This document shows positions 20,714 to 32,420 of a stretch of DNA of 64,000 nucleotides, one piece after another. Below the pieces are notes generated by a model. The model saw nothing but the letters and a program-made list of their open reading frames with translations, was not told where the DNA came from and searched no databases. The stretch is from Symsagittifera roscoffensis (taxonomy: Eukaryota > Xenacoelomorpha > Acoela > Convolutidae): positions 62,480,386-62,544,385 of the forward strand of contig NC_087062.1 of assembly GCF_963678635.1 (NCBI RefSeq), given 5' to 3'. Made by a program: the position numbers and the translations under genes. Position 1 is the stretch's first letter, and every line of letters begins with the position of its first letter.

Positions 20714-22299
20714 TTGTTTCAAGTTCCGTTAGGTGCTGAAGAAAACCGGCTCGTTGAAGAAATGGCAGAATGGTTTTTTGCATTTGTTGAGAATTCTTGT
20801 AATGAACTTATTGCTATTCAGACAGCAAGGCTCATGCCACCACTTCTTCTTCAGAATATTTGCACAAAGTCAAAAACCTTATTCTACATCTCAAGCGCAG
20901 AAAAGTGGCAATTTGAAAAAAAAATTGAAGGAAGAAACGGCTGAAGAAAGGTACGTTTGTTCAAAGTAAGCTGCGTCTCATGAATAACAAAGTTCCTTAA
21001 GATAAACTTGCTTGCTCGTTTGCTAACCTCATGATGGAAGGAAAAATGATAGGTGCTATGCGATTGCTCAGTGGGGGGAAACTGAGGTTCTGAAATTGGA
21101 CGATCTGACAGAAGTGAAAAAAAAATTGATGAAAATTAACGTGAGCACACCGTGAAACTATCTGTTTGTGAAGCATTGAAAGATAAACACCCTGCATCTC
21201 GTGAGTTCACCAAATCAGCAGACTTACCACAGACGCAAGAATTATCAGACACAGCTTTCCATTCTGCTGTTATTTTTGATAGTTTCAACTCTTATTAGAG
21301 TCGCCGGTGTGCTCGGAACCCATTTGAAGCAGCAGGACCCTCTGGCGCCGATGCTTTGCTTTGTAAACGCTTTTGTATGGTATTTGTTGAAAAGTATAAC
21401 ATTTTGTGAGAAGCATTGACCATGGCATCTCGTAAACTAGATACTTCGGTAGCAAATCTTTAGGGAGTGCATGCATTAAACGCTTCTCGTCTCAATCGTT
21501 TGGAGAAAATCTAGGTATCAGATAAAATGGCATTGGAGAAGATGCACGCTGAATCAATTCCAAGAGCACATTTCGTACCGCTGGTGCAACTGGGACGTCC
21601 CAACTGTGTGCTGGCCAACGGTCGTCTTGCGAGGCAACGGTTTCAGCTCTCACGTCTGTTTTATTGAGTTCGAAACTGAAAGACTGCTGCTGGGTGATGC
21701 TAGCAATGCATTTAATGAGCTCAACAAAACAGCTTGCTTTATTCAAAAATTATAATGAGTGCTAAGCTATGACCACTTTTCTCACCAACCTTTACAAGCC
21801 TGCAAACTTGTTGATAGACTGATGTCAATGTGTGGTATAGCTCTGTTCTCTCATTGAATGACTCCATGACCTTGTTAAGCAATTTTGGCATGCCAATGAC
21901 TCTGCTGCAGGTGGAAAACTTGAATAACTGAACTTATGGTGGGAAGCGTTGAAAGAACTCAGACCGGAGCATGGGTATTTCCCGACTACTTCCAAGACTG
22001 AGCTTATTGTTAAACGTGACCACGTGGACTTTGCAGAACGTCTTTTCGCAGGAAGTGGTATAATAATTCTTTCAGAAGGACACAAAAATTTATGACGCCC
22101 TATTAGCAGCAAAAAAAATCTTTGAACAACGTGTTCTCAAAAAGTGAAATGGATAGATAAATGGACTTGAGAGTTTATCTCACATCGCTGAGACGCAACC
22201 ACACTGTACTTTTGCAGCTTTTACGCATAGTTTCATTCCGAAGTGAAGTAGACGATGAGAGTGATCGGCTGTCGCCAAAGTGAAACTAAAAATACTCTC

Positions 22300-22467
22300 A
22301 CCAAACGCGAAAGCAAAATCAGAACGCAGTTCTTGCCAAAGCTGAATGGTAGAGTATCACCAGAAGACATTGAAAGATCTGTGCTAGAGCTTCCGGCAAG
22401 ACTGGGTGGTTTGAACACTATCAATCCAGAAACAGACGCCGCTCAGAATTTCAAAGACTATGAGTGA
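22300..22467 (+). pseudogene. Copy B, post-RT block
   Basis: An open stretch containing FLPKLNGR, a block with ERSVLELPARLGGLNTINPE, and an acidic tail. LPARLGGL is the conserved marker following the RT in this family; copy A has LPVKRGGLG in the same place. Confidence 0.65.
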
Positions 22468-22695
22468 CTCTGTAAACCTGTTGCTGAGAATCTTTTGTCA
22501 AGCAATAATGATTTAGCCGGAGTTGCAATTAGGCAGAAATGAGCATCTATTCAAAACAGAAGGAGAGCGAACGGTGAGCCGAAAGAAAAAAAGTTGCTCT
22601 GTTGTAGTCGCTTGTCACGCCATACTCAGAAGCATTTGAACTGACAAATGAAAGAGGCGCGTCAAGCTGGCACACAAACTTGTCGTTAGAAGAAC

Positions 22696-22911
22696 ATGGT
22701 TTTTGTCCTGAACAAAGCAGCGTTACGGGATGCCTTGTGCTTGCGATATAATTGGCCACTGAAAGGTGTCCCTTCTCATTGTGTTTGTGGAAAAATTTTC
22801 TCGGTTGAGCATTGCCTGTCTTGCCCTGCTGGAGGCTTTCCGGCTATTCGGTTTCGTCAAGTGAAAAACATAACAGCAGAAATGTTGACTGAATTTTGCG
22901 ATGATCAGTGA
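22696..22911 (+). pseudogene. Copy B, zinc-finger block
   Basis: 71 codons with LNKAALRDALCLRYNWPL, then C-x-C-x7-H-x3-C (CVCGKIFSVEHCLSC). A GG-F-x-x-x-R segment follows. It matches the copy A finger region (RDALCIRY then the finger), although copy A has C-x2-C in the first pair. The frame ends before the nuclease-like part. Confidence 0.7.
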
Positions 22912-23050
22912 GAAAAAAGAAATAACTTCGTATAGCCAAGTGCTTTCGTAGACTTGATGTCTTCTTGGATTTGCGCTTCTCAGATCTTCGATCATGTGTA
23001 TCCGTGGATCCCGTTCATCATATCGGAGACCGACGCATGATTGTGTGAGC

Positions 23051-25745
23051 AAACAATTTTTGAAGCGCGCTTGATGGACATCAGTTAATTTGAATAGATA
23101 TTTCTTTTTTTCCCTTTTGTCTTTTATTTATTATTCTACCATTTGTCTGTTAGCTGTTATAAATTGTTCGAACATGACCTCATCAGTGCAGAATAGGGAT
23201 ATGAAGATGACTTCAATGCAACAGAAGTACCGCCCACCTTGGAAGTTGATGTTTACGGTTTGAATGGAGCTGATGTTTATGAAACAGGAAGCGATTTTTA
23301 TCAGTTCAATTCTACTGATTCTAATCACTCAATCAATGGAAATTTTGATTGGAAACAATTCTATTTAAAATTGCCTTCTTAAAACAGAAAAACAAAGTGC
23401 ATAAAATTTTCATCGCTGTTTTAAGCCCTGATCAGTTGCCACGTGTTTATCAACATTACAGCTGCAGCACTGTCTCATGATATGTGGCTATTTGATGGCT
23501 ATTTCTTAGGCTTCAACCCGCGAGGTTGATTGTTTCTGCTGAATATGAAAATATGTGATTGTTTTTTTTAAAGTTATAGGAAAATTTTGGGACTACTTTG
23601 ACCACTATAATACGATTGGGATAATTTACGCGCAATTTATTTTTCCCTTCTTAAGTGAAAGCGGCAATAAAAATTCTTTCACTTGAATTGAGATAAATAA
23701 TCTTTTCTTAAATGTCCATTACCAGACGCAAAAAATATTGCTTCTTGCTAAAACATGAAAGTCAAAAATATAAAGCAATGGAACTCTTCTAAATTTTTTT
23801 TGCACTTTGTTAAGCACTTTGCTAATACCTGTTTTCATCGTCATTCAAAAGCAGTCAGGTTTTTCAGTGATTATATAGAGTTTAATCAAGCTAATATAGT
23901 TTTTCAATTGTTCAATTGTGTTATCGAATTTTAGACGTGATTCGGATTTCGAAAAAAAATCAAAAACGTTTTTCTGAATATCGAGAAAAATTTATCTGAT
24001 CTTTTTTTGTTTTTCAGACCAATTTCCTCAGATCAGGAACTAAGTTTTCGAGTCCTTGCTGGCCAGTTACTTCACTTGAGAGACATTTTTAAAACGTTAA
24101 TTGACCTTATATAACAAATGATTGGAAATTTTGTTAGAACCCCCTCCCATCATGCCCCCTAAATGCCCCCTAAATGTTTGGATCGCTTTTTTACAGTTAA
24201 AAAACCATAATTTCGTATTTTCATACAATCGATTGAAATATATCTCACCTGATAAGTGACCAGGGTAACTATATAGTGAGAAGCAGTTTCGGTCGGTCGG
24301 TGAGTTGAATTGCGTAATTGACGAATTTTGGCGAGAACTGTGAATCAAAGTGTTGAATCCTTCATTCATCCTGAGACCAAAGATGAACCACGGAGACTAA
24401 TAAGGTCATCATACTTCATATGTACTGGCCTATATCGAATCTGCTGAAGAATCGTGGGCGAGGAAATTGGTACTCGTTTGATCATGTGATGATATCCCAC
24501 TTCTAAACAACAAAGCTGGTAAATGTTGTACATCAAAAAAGCCGTGGGCAAATATCTCAAAGGTTTTCAAAATAAGTTTTCCCATTGAGCTCAATTGTAC
24601 CTAATTACAAATATTTTAATCCGCACTTTCAGATTTTGAGGATTTCGAAAAGCCCCTAACAATTTAATTCAAAACGCACTCTTCAATTTTAATTAAAAAT
24701 AGTATGTGGAACATGAGTCATGATGGGAGTTTCTGAGAAGGACGCTCGGCGTCTCAACAGCTTACCCTTGACGAGAAACTTTTCGATTTTAGTGTGGTTA
24801 CTTAAATTACAACTCCAGAGAATGGGACGAAAGTTTAACAAGAAACCGTAAAATCAGGCAAATTAACTGTAAGCTCTCATTCTAAATTCGAAATATAATC
24901 GTACAATTCAACTAATTTAGTAAGTTTTGTTTCTTGTAATTAAACCAAATTAACAATAGCTTAAACGAACTGAAAAAAGTAGTTCAGTTTAAACTTTTTT
25001 ACGAATGAGTTCGTAAAAATGATGCCTGCGTTTATTTTTCTGAACTTGAATAGGGTTGAAGAATAGTGAACAAAACGGGGAGCGACAGGTTGAAAGTTAT
25101 TTTTCAAATGAAGAAAAAATTCACTCGAGATGTTGAGAATGAGAAGCGACTTTGGAAAGAGTTAATGTCTTTGGTTGCAAGCACAGTTGCAAAAGAGGAA
25201 TTGGATTGAAAAAGTGGTGAAAAAGTAGTAAAATAAGGGGTGGGGCGAGGAGGGATTAGATTAGACTACTGCATGTTGTAATGTATGCTGTCAAGGGATA
25301 AGTGATGGTTTTGTCTTACCCCGGGGAACGAGTCTCAGTTTTCAATTCTGGTTTCAAATTCACAACGAGTATCAGGGAGGATAGAGTTAGAGCTGTAGAA
25401 TTAAAAAAGGACCCAGCTATGGCGGAAAAAGGGCTTAGAATTTAAGAAGACGGGACAGTTATAATTCATAATTTGTGCTTCTTTCAGGTTTTTTTTTCAT
25501 AAAATAAAAATACAGACTAATAATCAGCGCCTGTTGGGAGTCGGTAGTATGTTACCTTACAAGAGGAGTAGAATTGCAACATGGATTTTAAGCTCCTTTT
25601 GGCTAATAGACGGTTGGGGGGATTGTGAAGTGCGTGCTGTACTGCTTAATGGCAGATATCTGTTGTTTGATATAACATAAACAGCGCCGCGGTGGATGAT
25701 ATAAATGTTATGTTATGTAATAATGTCATCATGTAGCTGGTTTAG

Positions 25746-25748
<3 letters not shown>
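23051..25748. other. No gene recognised
   Basis: AT-rich sequence after retroelement copy B. The few frames of 60-90 codons have no recognisable motif. No RNA gene or mobile element ends seen. Confidence 0.4.

Positions 25749-25806
<58 letters not shown>
25749..25806. repeat. (TA)n microsatellite
   Basis: About 28 uninterrupted TA units. Confidence 0.97.
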
Positions 25807-25811
<5 letters not shown>

Positions 25812-26260
25812 TCTATTTCTTTTTTTTTCTGATTTTTAGCTAAACGAACATGATGAAGTGTATATGGTATTACATGGGATGGTAAGCTGGTAGCACCATA
25901 TAATATAGATGGTATATCGATGCTATGTATGATGGTATAGATGGAAGGGAATTGGTGCAGGGGGATAAGCGAGACTTCTCTGTCTTCCCCTTCTCTCTCT
26001 GTTTTTCTGTCCTGGCTTGCATTACGCTCCTATGCTTATGCGGCGCCGCTTACTTCTGGTTATCCATGTAGCTAGAACTATATACTCTAGACCATACGGA
26101 TATGATATAAGGCCATGCAACCGCTCCTCGTCGCTGTTTTTTCTGCAACTTAACTGTGTCTCCGCCGCAATCCCCGCCGCCACTAGAGCAACCACTGGCA
26201 CTCCACCATTGCGCATGAGGAAAGTGGCCAAAATTTTATTACACTACTTTTTTATCCCCG

Positions 26261-26262
<2 letters not shown>

Positions 26263-26289
<27 letters not shown>
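26263..26289. repeat. (TC)n microsatellite
   Basis: About 13 uninterrupted CT units within a pyrimidine-rich stretch. Confidence 0.95.
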
Positions 26290-26292
<3 letters not shown>

Positions 26293-26617
26293 GCTAGTCT
26301 TGGTCGGAGTAAAAAATATATCAAATGCATATGGTGCTTGCCTGGTTGTTGGTTGTGAAACCTCAAGCAATGCAATATAAGTAATTAGCTTTTGAGTATT
26401 CGAAGGAATTAGTTGGTATAAAATGGCGTAAAATTGAATATAAAAGCGCTGCCGGTCTTTTTCAAACGGCCATCTCCTTTGAGAAGAGATGTTAGCTTAC
26501 CTGCGTTTGATATTACTCAAGACATGTGGCTATCAATCACTTTCATCTTCTAATGTTCGTCCGGTTTTCCAACCTTCCAATTTTGGAACTGAATCACCGT
26601 AAAAGTGGTCTCGTTGG

Positions 26618-26751
26618 GACCAAGTTAACATCTTAGATCTGGGATCAATGGCCCAGCGCTGCATAAAAATACTCGATTCTTATTGGCTCAAAATTCGATC
26701 CAAGCTAACATCCTTCCCCTAAACTGCCTTGGGGAGATGTTAACTTGATCC
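26618..26751. mobile_element. Short MITE-like element, GGACCAAG family, copy 1
   Basis: Terminal inverted repeats GGACCAAGTTAACATC and GATGTTAACTTGATCC. The interior contains an AGCGCTGC block and TATTGGCTCAAAA-TTCGA. The same ends and interior blocks recur at 29732-29894. Too short to encode a transposase. Confidence 0.7.
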
Positions 26752-27685
26752 GGAATCCGTCATACCATTTAGGCAAAGAAGTTCGCAAAAAAAGCTAAAT
26801 ATGAGAAACCGAGGTAATTTTCTTCATATCTTAAAAAAAATCGCAAAATCATGAGAACGTTTTGAACAAAAAAAAACGGTTGTCGGCGTAACTTACTTGT
26901 TTTCCCAAACTAAGAAAAAAACGATATTTAATTTTTTGTCAATTGAGAACTTTTATCAGCTCAGAAAAAATGTCGGAAAAAAGAGTAATGTCATTAAACA
27001 ATGGTTTCGTCTGACTATTGACGCAACGGGTTCTGATCGCCAGGCGGAATGAGTCTTATTTAGTTCACGCATTCAACCGTTTTCATTTGCTTTCCAGATA
27101 GAAGACAACAGAATCATGTGCTGTGAAATGCGCATCCAAACACCTGATATCTAATGGGATCGATCCACCTACTTCCTAAAAGGTGCAATACAGAAGCCTA
27201 CCTTGTAGTTATGTTGTAAAACAGAATGAGGAACGCCCACTCTTAGAAAAACAGATAAACAGATTATGCGGGGCAACCAATCACATCAAAAGGCAGCAGT
27301 GTAATATTGTCCTCTGCCTCTAGATTGTTGTAACCCAATATGATTTCTTTATAAAAAAAGATTGCCCGCAGTAGGCTGAAGTTCAGTTTGCATTGGCGAG
27401 CCTATGCCTTTGCTTCAAAAAGCGAACGAAAAACTGAAAAAATTGAGACATCTATTCAAATGACCTCAAATCAATGAAACCTTCTATTGAACTAGCGAAC
27501 TCTAAGCTAAATGCTTGAAAAAAACTGCTCCTATATCTTGAAATTTATCGACTGCTCTTTGCGTCTCGAAGGGTTTCTGGTACGAGAAACATTGACCAAA
27601 ATTGAGTTTTGCGCTGATAATCCCAAACAAATATTAAGTTTAAATTTTGAGTCGTTTATGAAATTAATACTACCAATCTGGAGTG
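26752..27685. other. No feature recognised
   Basis: AT-rich sequence between two MITEs. Only chance frames are visible. Confidence 0.4.
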
Positions 27686-27893
27686 CAGTCTGCATTTAGA
27701 CAGCCCCATATTCATACTCGTCAGTGAGCAGACAAAAACTATATTAACCAATCAGAATTCAGATGAGAAAGCAAACTTACGAAATAATTAATTATTACTT
27801 ATAAATTTTTTCCTTGTCTTGATTTTGATTGGTTGATATAGTATTTGCCTGCTCACTGACGAGTAAGAATACGCGGTCGTCTAAAAACTGCTA
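27686..27893. mobile_element. MITE with long terminal inverted repeats
   Basis: The left arm from about 27686 to 27755 pairs with the right arm from about 27823 to 27893. The best part is ACTCGTCAGTGAGCAG (left) against CTGCTCACTGACGAGT (right), extending inward to an AACCAATCA/TGATTGGTT pair. The outermost bases are GCAGT/ACTGC. It has no ORF and is non-autonomous by size. Superfamily unknown. Confidence 0.8.
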
Positions 27894-28065
27894 CGTAACC
27901 GACTAACTAGCTTGCCTCAATTCACTTCAGAATGATTGCTTTAGTATTGGATATTTAAGTTAAAAGTGTTACACTTATTTGAGTGTGTTTTCAATGAGAG
28001 AACAAAAAAAAACCTTTTGAACAGTTTTTGGAGCAACCACAGCCAACAAAAAAGCGAGAAAGTTT

Positions 28066-28365
28066 TTTGTTTGTTGAGAAAGTCGAGAAGTCAAAACGTA
28101 CCCATTTGTGTTGGAGAAAGTCAAAACATATCTATGGGGGGGTCCAACAAACAACTTTTTTATTTGTCAGTCGAGAGTCGAGAAATTCGAAACCTATCGA
28201 ATTTGTGTCGCGAAAATCTAAACAGACTAATATGGGTCAAAAAAGTTAAAAACTGGTTTTATTGGGTCGAGAAAATCAAAACAGACTAATATTTGGTCGA
28301 GAAAATCGATACATACCAAAATTTGTCGGTAACGCAGCAGTTTTTGCCCGAGAAAGGCGAAACAA
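28066..28365. repeat. Tandem repeat of GTCGAGAAA...CGAAACATACC units
   Basis: Imperfect units of GGTCGAGAAAATCGAAACAT followed by a short variable spacer, repeated about eight times. The same motif in reverse orientation forms the array at 63157-63327. Confidence 0.75.
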
Positions 28366-28899
28366 AAATTGAGCACCTCGACCCGGGTTTCAGCATTAAA
28401 ATATGAAAGGAACATTTCAGTTAGATTATTTTCAGAAAAAATTAGAGGTATTTTTTATAGCGATTAGCGCGACCCATCAAACAGATTTTGGGATCGATTC
28501 AACTACTAAGCAATTATTTTTGTAAAAACGATGAAAAATTTAAAGACGATTAATGAATTAAAGACAACGATAACAGTTTACAGTTTCGCTCCACTGGAGC
28601 AGAGTAGTATCAAAGTCAGATAAAACTTGTTAAAAATCTCAATTAAATGAAAACAGTACAAATCTCCAACTGGGAAAAAATGCAGTTGAAACTTTGGGAT
28701 GAAAGTGCCAACGTTTGATTTAGAAGGTAAATGTTTCTTCGAAGAAGGGAAGGTTTTCAGAATTTGTCATTTTTTTGTAGTGACTTCTCTATTAGTTTCC
28801 AATGAATTTCAACGTAACCGTTTTCTACCCTATTGTCCACAGCCCACCCGCATCCAGTTTCAAGCGTTAATAATCAATTATAATATGATTTTAGTACCT

Positions 28900-29170
28900 G
28901 TCTTATAAAAATTGAGAAAAAAACGCTTCTAATCAAACTATAATCGATTAGAATTTCTCTTTTTGAAATCAAATACAATCAGTTATTATACATTATAATC
29001 GATTATAAGTGATTATTTTAATCCGCATTTCTAAATTGTTCGTTTTAAAGGAAAAATCCATAATAATGGATTACAATTGTTTAAAATCCCTGTTGTTTGC
29101 CCATTTTGTCTTCGTTGATTATAATTTTGACAAAAGTACAATTAAGATTGTAATATAATCGATTGTTTTC
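28900..29170. repeat. Cluster of ATAATCGATTATAA-like palindromes
   Basis: TATAATCGATTA occurs near 28939 and TTATAATCGATTATAA near 28994, with variants near 29060, 29120 and 29155. Related stretches lie near 36630-36690 and 40360-40510. It may be a low-complexity repeat family. Confidence 0.5.
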
Positions 29171-29459
29171 TCTTTTTACTGAGTGCGGGTAGTTTTATAA
29201 TCTAAATTCCAAAATGATAGATTTTCACAAGTCTAAAACGTTGCAAGTGTTAGAACAAGCAAGAATTTTTCATAACCATTGTTGTTTTTTCTTGAATTAA
29301 TTTTGGTAATCTCAAAATCATCTGGAATCTCACTTTGTAAATGATTTTGAAATTTCTGTAAACATTGTTTGTTTAATAGATTCTATTAAGTGAATACTTA
29401 GTGACTAATTAGTGAACAATTTTTTGGGCCAAACCGTTGGACTGATGATGCCAGACTTA

Positions 29460-30063
29460 TAAAAACAAGAAAATTCAATGTGACAAATCAAAGAACAAAG
29501 ATCAAATGTGAGAATATGATTAGTACGACTAGTACAAAAATAATACGATCAATTAGCTAGCCTCAAATCGATTTGCAACAATTTTGTTGTTCGGGGTAAG
29601 ACGCCACGCATAAATAATTCGCATTACGCTGTCAGGATTATGGAAAAAATCTTCAAATTTTGCATAAATTAGTCCAGAGCATGGTCAAATTGGAAAAATT
29701 CAAACTCCCAAAACTTTGCAAAAATTAATCAGGATCAAGTTAACATCCTCCCCCCTCCACCCCAGCGTTCAGTTTAAATTAAATTTGCAAAGCGCTGCGT
29801 GTAAAATGCTCAATTTTGATTGGCTGAAAAATCGAACTCATAAACAACATCCTCCCCCTTAAACATATTTGGGGAAGGATGTTGACTTGGTCCAATGATC
29901 AAAAATGTTTTTTAAATTTGATTTGAAGTAGGCGATATCTTCAATGGGGCATAAAAGTTTTTTGTTAACCACTGTTTTTTTGATCGCCGAAAACTGATTG
30001 TATAAAAAAAACAGACCAAGCATAAATAATCCGTTTTCTTGGAAAGTAGGAGAACAATAATTT
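29460..30063 (+). repeat. Second copy of the 12.95-kb R1-related subfamily, interrupted
   Basis: Blocks shared with 12946-13338: GATCAATTAGCTAGCCTC, a TGGTCAAATTGG stretch, CAAACTCCCAAAACTT, CAATGGGGCATAAAA, GATCGCCGAAAACTGA, and a CATAAATAATCCG plus ACAATAAT end. A MITE (29732-29894) splits it. Confidence 0.6.
29732..29894. mobile_element. MITE-like element, GGACCAAG family, copy 2 (nested)
   Basis: Ends GGATCAAGTTAACATCC and GGATGTTGACTTGGTCC. Interior shared with copy 1 (AAAGCGCTGC, TTGATTGGCTGAAAAATCGA). The flanks ATTAATCA and AATGATCA look like an imperfect 8-base target duplication. Confidence 0.75.
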
Positions 30064-30393
30064 CTGATAAATATTGGTACTAGTGAAGAATATGATTTCC
30101 ATGCTTGTGAAACACGTAGCGTAACCTACTCTAAATGATTTAGGGATTCCGTGAGGAAAATAATTGATTGAAAATACTTTTGGAGAGTTTACTTGAAATC
30201 ATTTCGCCAAGAAAACTGATTTTTGGTCAACCTACAGAGGGACGTGTTTAAACTGGCCTCAATTTAATTCCATTAGCACCGCAAATTTTAAATGGCTTTA
30301 CTTGCCATAAAAATTGGGGAATTCAGTCAATTCTTTTGGAAGACAATGGAGGAATAAAGTTTTCACCGCAAATTAAACACCCTTTATTTGAGA

Positions 30394-30625
30394 CAGGGGC
30401 GGATTTAGGATTTTCTCGAGGAGGGCGAATTTTCAAAAAAAAAATTCAAAAGTTTTGTCGAACTTCTTTTTAGTTCAACCAAATTGGTTTTGCGAGCTCT
30501 CCCAAAGCAGAACAAAGAGCCTGTTTTCGCCAAAACTAATGCGCCGCAGGCAAACTTTTGAAAAAAAAACAGGCCGAAAAGGGCGTTTTTGGCTTTAAAA
30601 TTTGCTTGCGAGGGCAACCGTTCTC
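30394..30625 (+). repeat. hAT-like terminal sequence CAGGGGCGGAT
   Basis: CAGGGGCGGATTTAGGATTT followed by TCTCGAGG is the kind of terminus known from hAT superfamily elements. The next roughly 200 bases recur at 35530-35650 and, reversed, at 35850-36091. No transposase is visible. Confidence 0.5.
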
Positions 30626-31689
30626 CAGTAAGCTTGCTAGAGTCAATCATCAAAGACATTGTGTTATCCGTTTGTTTTTGTACTTGTGTTATCTTTTATA
30701 TCAAAATGGGTATTTTGGCTTTTAAGTGAGATTTAACATTAATGTTCGAATTGATATGTGCGTGTTATTGCATCACCGGCCAAGGAAGTAAAAAAAAGTA
30801 ATTAATAAAAAATTAAACATCGTTTTTTTGTATCTATTAATATCTTCTACAAGCTCAAGTATCGATACAAAAATCTTTTTCAAAAAGATAATCGCAGAAG
30901 ATAATCGCTGAATTCAGTGTTACAATCTCGCGAAACGCGACCTGGTTTAGAGTGGGTAGCGAGTATAAGTGACAATGTTGAAAGATTATTCAGCTTGGCG
31001 AAAACTTGTCCGCTGATAAACGCAAAAAAGTATTGCCGGTGTATCTGGAATCTCAAATAATTTTTGCGATGTCGTAAGATTAATGATATCATCAATAAAA
31101 GTCATTGATATTTTTTTTTCAAGTTGATAACAGCTATTTTTTTCATAAGCCTATTTGGGATTATCTAGCTAATCTTTTTTAAGTTTTCGATTATTCGATA
31201 TAGCTATTTTTATCCAAAGATAATATCCAGATAAGATATTTTAAGCCCCTCTCATCGACTTTTTAAAAGTCGCATAGATTGCTTGTACCGTTATCCAGCT
31301 GTATCTAAATGTATTCGGTTTTTAGGGTGAGATTGGAGTGCTAAAACTTTCCACTGGAGACTTGAGTCATCTGCGAAGCAGCGTGAACTCACAAATTGCG
31401 AATGTTTGGCTACAGATATTTATTTTAAATATTCTGTTTGGCATCTGATACTTATTCTTTGAACAAAAACTGGTCCAGCTGAATATAATTTTTTTGCAAT
31501 TTATTACGATTAACCTTTTGATCTTTCTCTCAATTTTCTACTTGATCTTTATATCAATTATCTTCATTCCAAAATGTTTTTTTTTGGCACTGAGACGTAA
31601 AAGTTCTGGTGCAATTAAAGGGAGAAGACAGTGGGGGTACTCTCTGGCGTTTTAATTGTGTTGGTATCAAAATTTTGTGCAAATGAGTT
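30626..31689. other. No feature recognised
   Basis: AT-rich. No gene or repeat I can support. Confidence 0.4.
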
Positions 31690-31800
31690 ACTTGATCCGA
31701 AGTTCATAGAAAACTGAATATTTATGCACGGTTAGTTTTTTTATTCAGTCAATTTTGGCCGGTCAGTTTTATTCAGTCAATTTGCTGCACCATGAAAGCC
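31690..31800 (-). repeat. Fragment of the R1-related subfamily
   Basis: Reverse complement contains CCAAAATTGACTGAATAAAA and CATAAATATTCAG, matching the 3' part of the copies at 12.95 and 29.46 kb. Confidence 0.5.
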
Positions 31801-32129
31801 TACTTGGCCGTACACAAAATTCTTTTTAAAGTTTCGTCGCAAAGAATTGAGAAGCAAATTATCTAAGAAAAATCAAGTTTTGGTAAAATATACCTTTCTT
31901 GTTCTCATTAAAAGCTGAAACACAAACAGCTTTTCGAAGGCAACCAAAAGGTATTGCCGTGTCTATAATATATTCATTGGAATCCCCCAATAATTAAAAA
32001 AATATATAAGCTTTCAGTTTCTTTAAAAAAATGATGCAAAATTTACCATAGACGAAAAATTTTGCATCAAAATAACAAATTCAACAAATTTGTTACCCAA
32101 AGAGTGTTTTGTTAACCGGATTGATGTTT

Positions 32130-32420
32130 TGTTGTTCCGAATTTCGTAACGAAAGTAACGGAAAAATTGTGCTCGTGGTGGTATTTTTTTCAGACAAATT
32201 TCGAGTTGTTAACAATTGACGGGATTTTTTATCATTCAAAAGGTATTGCTGTTCCGAGCTTAAATTTGAAAAAAAATATCCTTGACTGTCACAAAAAATC
32301 TGTCATAAAAAAGTTTCGTTTTATTTTATAACATTTACTTTTTTTCAGGTTATTACTGCTCATGAGACCTTAAAAAGCAGTCTGAACAATCAGGGCTTCG
32401 CCCTGATACGAGCAGTTTTG
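32130..32420 (-). repeat. R1 dispersed repeat, internally deleted copy
   Basis: It starts GTTGTTCCGAATTTCGTAAC and ends with TCAGGGC-ttc-GCCCTGA and CGAGCAGTTTTGTT. The central palindromic block (CCAATTTGG, CGCGCG) is absent, so it is about 290 bp instead of about 500. Confidence 0.8.

Larger units (their letters stand above)
20714..23050 (+). mobile_element. Retroelement copy B, decayed, same family as copy A
   Basis: Plus-strand blocks in the same order as copy A: an EGKMIGAMRLLS-like block near 21035-21075, a DKHPA block near 21185, AGPSGADAL near 21330-21355, RT motif A DASNAFNELNK near 21690-21730, a LPARLGGL block near 22390, the zinc-finger block at 22700-22900, and a CIRGSRSSYRR end near 22990-23035. 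TTQGDPLA and YADD are not readable, so the RT palm is damaged or partly deleted. Many frameshifts and stops are present. It is the more decayed copy and lies opposite in orientation to copy A. Confidence 0.75.

Noticed and set aside
26017-26358. 113-codon plus-strand frame
   Set aside because: It runs through the CT microsatellite, has no motif, and is likely chance in a GC-richer patch.
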